Positions 9,302 to 17,671 of a DNA stretch of 64,000 nt are shown here, one piece after another (the first letter of the stretch is position 1; each line of letters starts with the position of its first letter). The stretch is taken from contig JANWVT010000002.1 in the NCBI GenBank assembly GCA_025056255.1, forward strand, positions 239,531 through 303,530, read 5' to 3'. This DNA comes from Bernardetiaceae bacterium. GTDB taxonomy: Bacteria; Bacteroidota; Bacteroidia; Cytophagales; Thermoflexibacteraceae. Below the pieces are notes generated by a model that saw only the letters and a program-made list of their open reading frames with translations, had not been told where the DNA came from and ran no database searches. Made by a program: the position numbers and the translations under genes.

Positions 9302-9740
9302 TTTTGAAGGAATGAGTGAACGCTCAAAAGTAGGTGAAAAAGTGCTTGTTTAAAGGCAGGTGTTGTTGTAAGAAGACGCGCCACAGAACCAGCCAAGCCA
9401 CTTGGAGCAGCAGCTCAACAGAATGGTCGAACTCATTAGTGCTTGGCAGATAAAATGAAATCGAGCTTAGGAATTTGGAACAACATTTAAATTTGCTTAG
9501 CTCCACAAGCAAAATCGGTCGAAAAAAGCAAGTTTTTATTTTGCTTTTTCCCAGATAAAATTATTTGCCGCCATGCTCATGAGTTGTTTGTGAAGCGGGA
9601 AATAGCAGCGTGCAAAGGCGCATACAACAGCGGCTTAGCACGCTAATTTTTCGAATGCATAACTCATGCCCTTCCATGAAAACGCTAATTTGCAGATACT
9701 TGTATATAGTAAGGAAGAGAACAACTCAATTGCTCGTTTG
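9302..9740. other. Intergenic stretch, no gene seen
   Basis: About 440 bases between the prolyl oligopeptidase start and the end of the alkyltransferase-like gene. No convincing coding frame. The only structure noted is an A/T-flanked hairpin at 9523-9549. Confidence 0.5.
9523..9549 (-). terminator. Possible A/T-flanked terminator hairpin
   Basis: A 9-bp stem (9523-9531 with 9541-9549, AAAAAGCAA / TTGCTTTTT) with a 9-nt loop. The stem is AT-rich and reads as a weak bidirectional terminator. On the minus strand it could end the transcript of the alkyltransferase-like gene about 190 bases upstream. Confidence 0.35.
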
Positions 9741-10070
9741 TTATACTAATTCTTGCTCTGGGTCCCAGAAAACCTCTTTAAAATTGACTACGCAATCATT
9801 TTCCACCTGTACGCCTTCTGCCTCTAAGGCTTCTTGCATAGCAGTAGGAGAACCAAAATGATGCTTTCCAGTGAGCAACCCATTGCGATTGACTACGCGG
9901 TGAGCAGGTATCTCTGGACGCGTGTGAGCAGCATTCATTGCCCAGCCAACCATGCGAGCACTCATTTTGCTGCCCAAATATTTAGCAATGGCACCATAAC
10001 TGGTTACTCTTCCAGAAGGAATCAAACAAACAACTTGATAGACGTCTTCAAAAAAATTTTTTTTCATCAA
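9741..10070 (-). CDS. Alkyltransferase-like (ATL) DNA base-flipping protein
   Basis: A 109-residue protein of the O6-alkylguanine-DNA alkyltransferase DNA-binding family. It matches the helix-turn-helix core: IPSGRVTSYGAIAKYLG, ARMVGWAMNA and PAHRVVNRNG. In true methyltransferases the last motif is PCHR with the reactive cysteine; here Ala56 replaces it, and the N-terminal domain is absent. This fits ATL proteins, which bind and flip O6-alkylated guanine and hand the lesion to nucleotide-excision repair rather than repairing it themselves. Start at 10070 (MMKK), with the second Met equally possible. Divergent from the cold-shock gene at 10147. Confidence 0.88.
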   Translation of the reverse strand: MMKKNFFEDVYQVVCLIPSGRVTSYGAIAKYLGSKMSARMVGWAMNAAHTRPEIPAHRVVNRNGLLTGKHHFGSPTAMQEALEAEGVQVENDCVVNFKEVFWDPEQELV

Positions 10071-10104
10071 GCCTCCTTTTTTATTAACATTACTAAAAAA
10101 GCCT

Positions 10105-10112
10105 TATATTTG
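10105..10112 (+). promoter_or_regulatory. -7 promoter element TATATTTG for the cold-shock gene
   Basis: An exact TAnnTTTG match 34 bases before the ATG at 10147, leaving a short AT-rich leader. No strong -33 TTTG was seen at 17-23 bases upstream. Confidence 0.5.
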
Positions 10113-10146
10113 AGCAAGTTCTTTTTTTCAATTTAAGTTTAATTTA

Positions 10147-10344
10147 ATGAAAACCGGTAAAATTAAGTTCTTCAATGAGTCGAAGGGCTATGGTTTCATC
10201 GTAGATGATGAAACGCAAAAAGATGTGTTTGTTCACATCAGCGAATTAGGTAATGCTACATCGCTGTCTCAGAATGACTTAGTGCGTTTCGAGATTAAGA
10301 TGGGCAAGAAAGGTCTCAATGCGGTCAATGTAGTGAAACTCTAA
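10147..10344 (+). CDS. csp: Cold-shock domain protein
   Basis: A 65-residue single cold-shock domain (OB fold) that binds single-stranded RNA or DNA. Both RNA-binding motifs are intact: KGYGFIV (RNP1, about residues 13-19) and VFVHIS (RNP2, about 28-33). It begins MKTGKIKFFNESKGYGFI, typical of the CspA family, and ends in AVNVVKL. It is a single-gene unit with its own TAnnTTTG element upstream and a strong hairpin terminator 57 bases after the stop. Whether it is cold-induced cannot be read from sequence; many family members act as constitutive RNA chaperones. Confidence 0.96.
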   Translation: MKTGKIKFFNESKGYGFIVDDETQKDVFVHISELGNATSLSQNDLVRFEIKMGKKGLNAVNVVKL

Positions 10345-10400
10345 ATGAAATTCTTGTAATAGATTTTTCTTTAGTGAAGTAACAAAATTGAATTCGGTGC

Positions 10401-10432
10401 AAAAGGGCGTTTCTTTATGAGACGCCCTTTTT
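10401..10432 (+). terminator. Strong intrinsic terminator of the cold-shock gene
   Basis: A 13-bp stem (10401-10413 with 10419-10431, one G-T pair) of core AAAAGGGCG / CGCCCTTTT closes a 5-nt loop and runs into a T tract. Confidence 0.88.
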
Positions 10433-10901
10433 GCGTTTAGTTTGTTTTGTACGCCAGATGGCTGCGCAAATTTGCCTGCTTTGCTAATTTATGCCTTCGC
10501 CCTTGGCGTGTTGTTGCAGCTAAGCAACTGAGCAGTTGGGTAGCATTTGCGCGATACTATGAAGCCTGATAGATTCGGAAATCTTACTAGGTTTATGAGT
10601 GCTGAAACTCAGAGACCTAGCATGGTTTCTACATGCCACAAATAGTAGCTTGTGTCTTACAAGAACACACATAGCAGCACAGGGAACAGTACGCGCCTAT
10701 GTATGCCCTTTCCTATGATGCATGCCTGCATTGAAATAATGCGATTCACAAGTATTTTTTTCAATAATGATTCTATTTTGCGAAAAAATTGTCAACTGTT
10801 AAACTTTTTAACAAATCATTTGCGTATTTTTCATCAATACAGACTCGTCGATTCCTTTTTAATATGCTTCAAAGCATAATTCACCCTACTAATGACCGAC
10901 T
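10433..10901. other. Intergenic stretch with clustered hairpins
   Basis: No convincing gene. Between 10565 and 10636 three stems are packed together: 10565-10575 with 10580-10591 (11-bp imperfect stem with a CGGA loop, one bulge and one mismatch), 10587-10592 with 10615-10620 (CTAGGT/ACCTAG, plus inner TGAGT/ACTCA), and 10620-10624 with 10632-10636. The first two share bases 10587-10591 and so exclude each other. They may be decayed terminators. The rest shows nothing. Confidence 0.45.
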
Positions 10902-10928
10902 AAAAAACCCGACAGTTGCTGTCGGGTT
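10902..10928 (-). terminator. Intrinsic terminator of the RND permease gene
   Basis: A 10-bp perfect stem AACCCGACAG / CTGTCGGGTT (10906-10915 with 10919-10928) with a 3-nt loop. Read on the minus strand it is followed by six T, and it lies 30 bases beyond the RND gene stop. It shares its core with the hairpins at 1519, 22133 and 52954. Confidence 0.85.
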
Positions 10929-10957
10929 GTCAGAGGGCGAGTATTTAAGATACAATT

Positions 10958-13900
10958 TCAAACAGCAAGCTCTTCGGGTTCTTTGAGCACGGGTGGCTGC
11001 AATTGATTAGATTGGCTAATAGTTGTTTCTTTGGAAAAGAAAGCATAGATGGCAGGAATGATGTACAGAGTTAACCCTGTAGCGATAATCATTCCGCCAA
11101 TAACAGCAATACCCATTGAAACACGGCTTTCTGCTCCTGCTCCCCAAGCTAATGCGATAGGTAAAGTGCCCAAAATAGTAGAGAGCGCCGTCATTAGAAT
11201 TGGGCGAAAGCGCTGCTCTGCAGCTTGCTTAACTGCTTCGAGTTTTTGCAAACCTTGTTCTTTCTTCTGATTGGCAAATTCTACAATTAAAATAGCGTTT
11301 TTGGTTACTAAACCAATCAGCATAATCATGCCTATTTGGCTGAAAATATTGAGGGTTTGCTTGAAATACCACAGCGAAATCAATGCTCCGGCAAGTGCCA
11401 GTGGTACGGTGAACATAATAATCAGCGGGTCGCGGAAGCTCTCGAACTGACCTGCTAATACCAGATAAATCAGTACAAGCGCTAGTCCAAAGGCAAACAA
11501 TAAACTGGAAGAACTTTCTTTGAACTCTTTGGACTGTCCAGCCAAGGCTGTTGTGAAGGACTCATCTAACACGCGGTCTGCAATGGCATACATGGCATTT
11601 AGTCCGTCGCCAATAGTTTTGCCGGGAGCGGGGGTTGCCGATATGGTAGCTGATACGAAGCGATTGTAGCGCAATAGTGCTGGTGGACTGCTTTCCTCGC
11701 GAAGCGTCACTAAATTGTCTAACTGAATCAGCTCGCCATTTCTGTTTTTTACGTATAGCGAGCGAAGGTCTAAGGGTTCATTGCGGTCGTGGCGACTCAT
11801 CTCCCCTATAACTTGATATTGCTTGCCATTCATTACAAAATAACCAAAGCGCATGCCACTAAAGCCTAACTGCAAGGTTTGTGCAATATCTAACACATTC
11901 ACGCCTAAGGCATTGGCTTTGTCGCGGTCTATATTTAACCTAATTTCGGGTTTGGTGAATTTCAGATTCACGTCTACGGTAGTGAGTGTAGGGTCTGCCT
12001 GTGCCTCGGCTAAGAACTTAGGCAATACTTCGCGCAATTTTTCTAGTGTAGGGGCTTGAATAACAAACTGTACGGGTTGCCCTGAACGTTTATTGCCAAT
12101 GGTAGGAGCTTGGGTGGCAATAGCTCGGGCTTCACTGAGCACACGTAGTTTTTTATTGAGCATATCTGCAATTTCTTGCTGAGAGCGTTTGCGTTCATGT
12201 GGTTCTGAGAGTTCTAACCTTGCCATGCCTGTGTTGGCAGCACCTGACATAAAAGGCGGAGAGGTAATGCCAATAACTGCCTTAGCCTCTGGCACGTTGC
12301 GCTTGAGTGTATCCAAAAGTTTGACCATGTAGCTATCCATAAATTCGAAGGAAGCACCTTCCGGACCGCTAATAGTAATACGAATGCTTGAACGGTCTTC
12401 CAAAGGAGCTAATTCTTGTGGCAGACTGCGAAAAATAACAATCATTAGTGCTAACGCTACTGCTATGATGGGGAAGGCTATCCATTTTATCTGCATAAAA
12501 CTTTCCAAAGATGCCTTATATTGCTGGTTGAGCCAAACGAAGATGCCTTCGGTGCGGTTGTAGAACCAATTATGCTTGGCGCGGCGCTTCAGCAAACGCG
12601 AAGACATCATAGTGGTCAGCGTGAGGGCTACAAACGAAGAAATGATAACCGAACCGGCAATAACAACTCCAAATTCTTTAAATAGCCTGCCGGTAATACC
12701 TTGTAAAAAGATAACGGGCATAAATACAGCTGCCAGTGCAATGGTAGTAGAAATAACAGCGAAGAAAATTTCTTGAGCACCTTTGAATCCTGCTTCTATG
12801 GGTGTCATGCCGTCTTCTATCTTGGCATAAATATTTTCCAATACCACAATAGCATCATCTACCACCAAGCCAATAGCCAGCACAATGCCCAGCATGGTTA
12901 ACACGTTGATGGTGAAGCCTGCTACGTACATAATGAAAAATGCACCAATAAGCGAAACAGGAATGGCAAGTAGCGGGATGATAGTAGTGCGCCAGTCGCG
13001 TAAAAACAAGAAAATAATGGTAGCTACCAAGGCAAAAGCTATATACACACTTTCCTGCACTTCGGCTATGGAAGCACGGATGTACTTAGTATCGTCAAAT
13101 CCCACAGAAACTTGAATATCTTCGGGCAGGTCGCGGCGAATTTGTTCTAAACGTTTGTAGAATTCATCGCTGATAGCAATCTGGTTAGCTCCGGGTTGAG
13201 GTTCGATAGCATACCCTACCATGTAGCGCCCATCGCGACGGAAAATCGTCTTTTCATTTTCGGCGGTGAGTTTAGCTGTGCCAATATCGGCAAAAGTAAC
13301 TACTTTGGCGTCTGTTTGTTTGATAACCAAATTATTGAAATCTTCCTCAGTAACTAGCCTCCCAAAAGTTTTAACAGTCAGTTCAGTATTGTTGCCCTCA
13401 ATGCGTCCAGAGGGGAGTTCCACATTTTCACGTAGCAGTGCCTGACGTACGTCTAAGGGAGTGAGTTGATATGCAGCAAGTTTGTCTACATCAATAATAA
13501 GGCGCATAGCATATTTCTTTTCTCCCCATACGCGGATGCCGGCTACTCCCGGAATAGTTTGCAAGCGTTCCTTGATGAGTTTCTCACCAATAGCAGTAAT
13601 TTCCAGCGTACTGCGTTTGTCGCTTTGGGCATATAAGCTGATGATAAAGCTGCCGTTGGCATCTGCTTTGGCAACTACTGGCGGGTCGCACTCAGCGGGT
13701 AGGCGCGAAACAGCCCCCGATACTTTGTCGCGAACATCGTTAGCTGCCTCGTCAATATTGGTTTCAAGGTCAAACTCGATGTTGATACTACTGCGTCCGT
13801 CGCTACTGGTAGAAGTGATAGAAGCAATCCCGGGAATTCCGTTGATAGCTTCTTCGAGTGGCTCGGTAATTTGCGATTCAATTACCTCGGCATTAGCTCC

Positions 13901-14056
13901 TGTAAAGGTGGTAAACACAGAAACCACAGGTGTTTCTACGTTAGGATATTCCCTTACACCCAAATAGCGAAAGCCAATAATGCCAAAAATGACAATTGCC
14001 AAATTCAGCACAACAGTAAGAACAGGTCTTCTGATGCTGACTGTGGAAAGACTCAT
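10958..14056 (-). CDS. RND-family multidrug/solute efflux permease (HAE1 type)
   Basis: A 1032-residue inner-membrane proton-driven pump of the AcrB/MexB type. It starts MSLSTVSIRRPVLTVVLNLAIV, the first of 12 expected membrane helices, and has the duplicated RND architecture. The helix-4 motif LGIVLAIGLVVDDAIVVLEN contains the paired Asp residues of the proton relay; the second half shows GQFESFRDPLIIMFTVPLAL and GLVTKNAILIVEFANQ. Length fits exactly. RND pumps need a periplasmic adaptor and an outer-membrane channel, usually encoded just upstream, but none is found: the upstream neighbours are a Nudix hydrolase and a TPR protein. Partners are presumably elsewhere. The substrate cannot be predicted. 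Confidence 0.95.
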   Translation of the reverse strand: MSLSTVSIRRPVLTVVLNLAIVIFGIIGFRYLGVREYPNVETPVVSVFTTFTGANAEVIESQITEPLEEAINGIPGIASITSTSSDGRSSINIEFDLETNIDEAANDVRDKVSGAVSRLPAECDPPVVAKADANGSFIISLYAQSDKRSTLEITAIGEKLIKERLQTIPGVAGIRVWGEKKYAMRLIIDVDKLAAYQLTPLDVRQALLRENVELPSGRIEGNNTELTVKTFGRLVTEEDFNNLVIKQTDAKVVTFADIGTAKLTAENEKTIFRRDGRYMVGYAIEPQPGANQIAISDEFYKRLEQIRRDLPEDIQVSVGFDDTKYIRASIAEVQESVYIAFALVATIIFLFLRDWRTTIIPLLAIPVSLIGAFFIMYVAGFTINVLTMLGIVLAIGLVVDDAIVVLENIYAKIEDGMTPIEAGFKGAQEIFFAVISTTIALAAVFMPVIFLQGITGRLFKEFGVVIAGSVIISSFVALTLTTMMSSRLLKRRAKHNWFYNRTEGIFVWLNQQYKASLESFMQIKWIAFPIIAVALALMIVIFRSLPQELAPLEDRSSIRITISGPEGASFEFMDSYMVKLLDTLKRNVPEAKAVIGITSPPFMSGAANTGMARLELSEPHERKRSQQEIADMLNKKLRVLSEARAIATQAPTIGNKRSGQPVQFVIQAPTLEKLREVLPKFLAEAQADPTLTTVDVNLKFTKPEIRLNIDRDKANALGVNVLDIAQTLQLGFSGMRFGYFVMNGKQYQVIGEMSRHDRNEPLDLRSLYVKNRNGELIQLDNLVTLREESSPPALLRYNRFVSATISATPAPGKTIGDGLNAMYAIADRVLDESFTTALAGQSKEFKESSSSLLFAFGLALVLIYLVLAGQFESFRDPLIIMFTVPLALAGALISLWYFKQTLNIFSQIGMIMLIGLVTKNAILIVEFANQKKEQGLQKLEAVKQAAEQRFRPILMTALSTILGTLPIALAWGAGAESRVSMGIAVIGGMIIATGLTLYIIPAIYAFFSKETTISQSNQLQPPVLKEPEELAV

Positions 14057-14233
14057 AAATCAGAAAAAGCAATATAGGGAAAACAATATGCTGTTGTAGT
14101 TGATATGCGACTTATCCGTCCGAATAAAAGTAAGCAATTTGTCAGAAATGTTGTCGTTTTTTCCTAACGACTTGCCTATTACAAAAATAGTGCAATGTAA
14201 CCATAGCTATAACTTGTTTTCAGGCGAATGTGT

Positions 14234-14827
14234 TTACAAGATAGGAGCAGTAGCTGCTAAAAACTCAGAGAGCATACGGGCGGTTGCCCCCCATATCTCC
14301 CCGTTAGCAGGGGTTCGGAAAGTAGTAAAAGGTGCGGTAGCACCATTGGGCAATGTAACTGCCCGCATTCCTTTGATATCAGGTCTTCTCAGATAAGAAA
14401 TAGACAGGGTAAATACTTCCGCTACCTCGCGCGGATTAGGAGAAAAAACCGGTGGAGCAGGTAAAACTGCAACAATTGGATGTACAATTGTGTGGCTTGG
14501 TGGTACATATAACTCATGTAGCCTGCCTATTACTTGTGAGCGGCATACCTGAACTCCTATTTCTTCTAATGTTTCGCGCAAGGCTGTAGCTATTAGGTCT
14601 TCGTCGGCAGCATCTTGTCTGCCTCCCGGAAATCCGATTTGCCCACTATGAACGCCTGCATAGGTATTTCGCAAGATAAAAGGAAGATGCCACTCGCCTT
14701 GTTGCCAAAAAAGAGCTAACAATACAGCAGCTACTTGTGGCTGAGGCGACTGAGAAATTTGCCAACGAACAGGCGAGGTTTGGTACAAATAGTTTTGAAG
14801 GGCTTGTGCAAGCTGGGTAACGAACAT
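14234..14827 (-). CDS. Nudix hydrolase, CoA pyrophosphatase-like
   Basis: A 197-residue Nudix enzyme. The Nudix helix is clear: FPGGRQDAADEDLIATALRE followed by TLEEIGV, with the metal-binding REXXEE residues intact. The GFPGG entry and the TALRE form are typical of the CoA/acyl-CoA pyrophosphatase subgroup (NudL/YeaB-like), which hydrolyses the diphosphate of CoA to give phosphopantetheine and 3',5'-ADP. Assignment to that subgroup is by motif style, not proof. It begins 13 bases after the stop of the TPR/HEAT gene and is probably cotranscribed with it. Confidence 0.87.
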   Translation of the reverse strand: MFVTQLAQALQNYLYQTSPVRWQISQSPQPQVAAVLLALFWQQGEWHLPFILRNTYAGVHSGQIGFPGGRQDAADEDLIATALRETLEEIGVQVCRSQVIGRLHELYVPPSHTIVHPIVAVLPAPPVFSPNPREVAEVFTLSISYLRRPDIKGMRAVTLPNGATAPFTTFRTPANGEIWGATARMLSEFLAATAPIL

Positions 14828-14840
14828 GCCTGCAATATAA

Positions 14841-16406
14841 TCATTCCATCATCATATCGGCGATGCGTTCAGCTTCTTTGGAGCCGACGAGTCGCAAAAA
14901 TTGGGCTATTTCAGCATCTTTCAACAACCCACTTGCCACAGATTGGCGCACGATATCTAAGTATCGTTCTTCTAATGTTAGTTTGTACAAGGCTGCTGCA
15001 CAGTAGGGTTTTAGCTCATCGCTAGACAGTTGTTTTTGAAGAGCAGCAATAACGATAGGAGAGTCGAAATATGCCAAAGCCAAAGCTGCCCGTTGCCGTG
15101 CTGCTTGATGTCCTTCATGGCTAAAATGGTAAGTCCATTCTTCTTGTTCTTCCTTCGAATAAACATCTTGCAGCTCGCGAATGAGGTAGGGAATGGATAG
15201 CTCGTTTCCTAACGATGCCATGCAGTAAGCTATACGCAGTGGAGAATCTATTACTTTGTCTTTGGGCAACAATTCAGTTAATAATTCAAAAATGCCCGGT
15301 GTTTGCAGTTGTACCATTTTGCGGCACAGCCTACCGAGTAGTATCCAGTTGTCGGTGCGTTGAGCCATTTCCATCATGAGCCGCTGTGCTTCCATGCCGC
15401 GTGTAGTGAATTCATCCCATGCAATCTCGTCTAAATCGGCAGGCACAGCCTGATGCCAAAACATCAGTGCTATCCATTGGGTAGTTTCATTGCTCTTGTC
15501 TTCTAAAAAAGGCATGAGCAAATTGCGCAATTCTTCCTCGTTTTCGTTGCTGTTAGCAGCTATTAATTGAGAATATAAGCGGTAGTTCTTTTCGTGAAAA
15601 GGCAGATGTATAAATGAAGGCACAAAATCGTGGAAAGCTGCTTTTTGCATCAATTGTCCGGCTTCTTCGGTACAATCCTGCGCTATCATCAGTTCCGCCA
15701 TTGCTTTTAAGGCAGGCGTATAGGTAGGATTGAGGGAAATAGCTTGCTGCAAAGTAGTATACGCTCGTTCATAATCTTCTAGCTGAATGAGCAATAATCC
15801 CATTAGAGTATGGTTTTTCTCGTCGGTTGGATAAATACGTGCCAGTAGCTCGGCATAATAGAGCGCTTGTTGGTAGTCGCTTTTGAGTTGATAGGCATTT
15901 GCTAACTGGTAAAGTGGTTCTGCTTCATGCGGGTAGTAGAGTGTAGCCTGCTGAAAACTGGCAATAGCAGAGTCTAATAGCATCATGCACTCCCAAGGCA
16001 TGCCATTTGCAGGCAACAACGAATTGGATGCGCTTCCTTCTTGCATGCGAAGCTCTGCTTCGTGCAAATAACTTTCGCCAATAGACATGAGCAGTGGATA
16101 ATCGCTCGCATTGTTTTGCAAGCCCTGTTGCCACAAGCGAATGGCTTCCATGCGCATGCCACTATGCTCCATGATGGAGCCTAATAAAATCCGCGATTCG
16201 GAGTCTGAGGGGTTCATTTGCAAATTAGCCTGTAACAAATGGCTGGCAGAGGCAAACTGACCACGCTCCAATAAGGCAAGAATATCTTGAATCGGATGAT
16301 TTTGTGCCTGAACAGAATTGCCATGTAATAAGAAAAACAGATGAGTAAAGGAGTAAATCAACCAACGCGTGATTGCAGAGTTATGTTTTAACATATACCT
16401 TAGCAC
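14841..16406 (-). CDS. Secreted TPR/HEAT repeat protein
   Basis: A 521-residue protein with an N-terminal signal sequence (ITRWLIYSFTHLFFLLHGNSVQAQ; cleavage after AQ is likely). Residues about 38-240 are tetratricopeptide repeats (for example QALYYAELLARIYPTDEKNH, YERAYTTLQQAISLNPTYTP). The C-terminal third looks like HEAT-type helical repeats (SPLRIAYCMASLGN, RQRAALALAYFDSP). Such scaffolds mediate protein contacts; no enzyme domain is seen. The start could also be the Met at residue 5. Located upstream of the Nudix gene with a 13-base gap. Function unknown. Confidence 0.75.
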   Translation of the reverse strand: MLRYMLKHNSAITRWLIYSFTHLFFLLHGNSVQAQNHPIQDILALLERGQFASASHLLQANLQMNPSDSESRILLGSIMEHSGMRMEAIRLWQQGLQNNASDYPLLMSIGESYLHEAELRMQEGSASNSLLPANGMPWECMMLLDSAIASFQQATLYYPHEAEPLYQLANAYQLKSDYQQALYYAELLARIYPTDEKNHTLMGLLLIQLEDYERAYTTLQQAISLNPTYTPALKAMAELMIAQDCTEEAGQLMQKAAFHDFVPSFIHLPFHEKNYRLYSQLIAANSNENEEELRNLLMPFLEDKSNETTQWIALMFWHQAVPADLDEIAWDEFTTRGMEAQRLMMEMAQRTDNWILLGRLCRKMVQLQTPGIFELLTELLPKDKVIDSPLRIAYCMASLGNELSIPYLIRELQDVYSKEEQEEWTYHFSHEGHQAARQRAALALAYFDSPIVIAALQKQLSSDELKPYCAAALYKLTLEERYLDIVRQSVASGLLKDAEIAQFLRLVGSKEAERIADMMME

Positions 16407-16521
16407 TACTTTGTTATAAACGATAAATCTTTTGTACTATTGGTCGGCGCAAATCATCTCAAATTACTTTGATATGTAATGTTTTGGCTTAAAAGGTTTT
16501 TTTTGTTTCTTTTACCGAAGA

Positions 16522-17502
16522 TTAATCTTTTGAAAACCAAAGCTTTTTTATAAATTTGTGTAAATTTTTAGCGAAAAAGTTTTCTAAAATAGCTTTTTCA
16601 GCGTTTTGTTCTGTCATATCTGCATTCAAAACAAAATAATGACTTGCGTTAGAATATCTATCAAAATACACACCTTGCGGGAGCTGTTCGGGTAAATAGT
16701 AGAACAGATCTGCTCCGCAAGCCATTGGTACGCCCAGCTGACAGCCATAAGTAAAGTGTCGAAACAAATCTGTGTAACTATTGCCCACATAGGCTTTTAG
16801 CCATGTTAATCCGACAATTCCTTTGCGGCGGGCTATTTCTATGGCAAGGTCGTCGGGCAGGTTACGCGGGTGATAGTGGATGGTTCGAAAGTTGGAGTGG
16901 CTTGCCAGTACCTGCAAAGGCAGTTTTTCTCGGTCGAGATAAGTCAAAATATCATATGCTAAGGCATCACTGGCATGAGACAAATCAACAGCAATTTGCT
17001 TACCTGCCAAAAAATCCAATAATCTTTTTCCGTCTTCCTTTAGTCCAACTTGAGTATAATTGCCACCTCCAAATCGGTTTTCTGTGTGATGTGTAAGACT
17101 AATGTAAAAAATGCGTCCTAGTTGGGTTTGCATGGTGGCAAGTCGTTTCAATCCATCGGCGATAGGTTCGTTTTCTTCGCAAAATCCGGAGGCATTTTCA
17201 ATAGCAGGGATTAAAGCAATGCGGTCTGCAAAAAATACTTCTGCATATTGCTCTGGGGTAGAAGGAAACCACACTCTTTCTGGGTAGTTTTTGAGTAAAC
17301 TGATAAATTTTTCAACCTGACCAGCTGCCAACTGCGTGCTTCCGGGCTTGGTAAAAGTAAAAATAGCAGTGGTTTGCATAAATACGCCCCCTTGTTCTAA
17401 CAAGGGGATACTACACCTGCACTCCTTGGCGAGCGGAGAAGCATTGGCTACGGTTTGTAAGTAACTGAGCAAGTCACAATGAGCATCTGCAACAAATTTC
17501 AT
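16522..17502 (-). CDS. Membrane dipeptidase family (M19) zinc peptidase
   Basis: A 326-residue M19 (renal dipeptidase-type) metallohydrolase. Metal-site motifs are visible: DAHCDLL at residues 6-12 (HxD), IPAIENASGF with the bridging Glu, SLTHH, VDLSHASD, LASHSNFR and CGADLFYY near the C-terminus. The family hydrolyses dipeptides, including D-amino-acid-containing ones. No signal peptide is visible, so a cytosolic location is inferred. It stands alone on the minus strand, divergent from the susC gene. It complements the other peptidases and the dipeptide epimerase in peptide and murein-peptide recycling. Confidence 0.9.
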   Translation of the reverse strand: MKFVADAHCDLLSYLQTVANASPLAKECRCSIPLLEQGGVFMQTTAIFTFTKPGSTQLAAGQVEKFISLLKNYPERVWFPSTPEQYAEVFFADRIALIPAIENASGFCEENEPIADGLKRLATMQTQLGRIFYISLTHHTENRFGGGNYTQVGLKEDGKRLLDFLAGKQIAVDLSHASDALAYDILTYLDREKLPLQVLASHSNFRTIHYHPRNLPDDLAIEIARRKGIVGLTWLKAYVGNSYTDLFRHFTYGCQLGVPMACGADLFYYLPEQLPQGVYFDRYSNASHYFVLNADMTEQNAEKAILENFFAKNLHKFIKKLWFSKD

Positions 17503-17671
17503 GACTTCGTGTAAAGCTTAGTGCTGTGCAATATGAAGAAGTTTGGATGTATCTGCACAAAAAGTTTTAAATATTAGATGTTAATTCATATATCCGATTT
17601 TGAACACTCAGATTTAAATGCTTAAAATTGCAATAAGATGTTACTTAACAATAATTTTAAAATCAATTGCG

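Noticed and set aside
13482..13967. 161-codon plus-strand frame
   Set aside because: Antisense to the RND permease, which has full family motifs; the Ser/Ile-rich translation matches no protein type.
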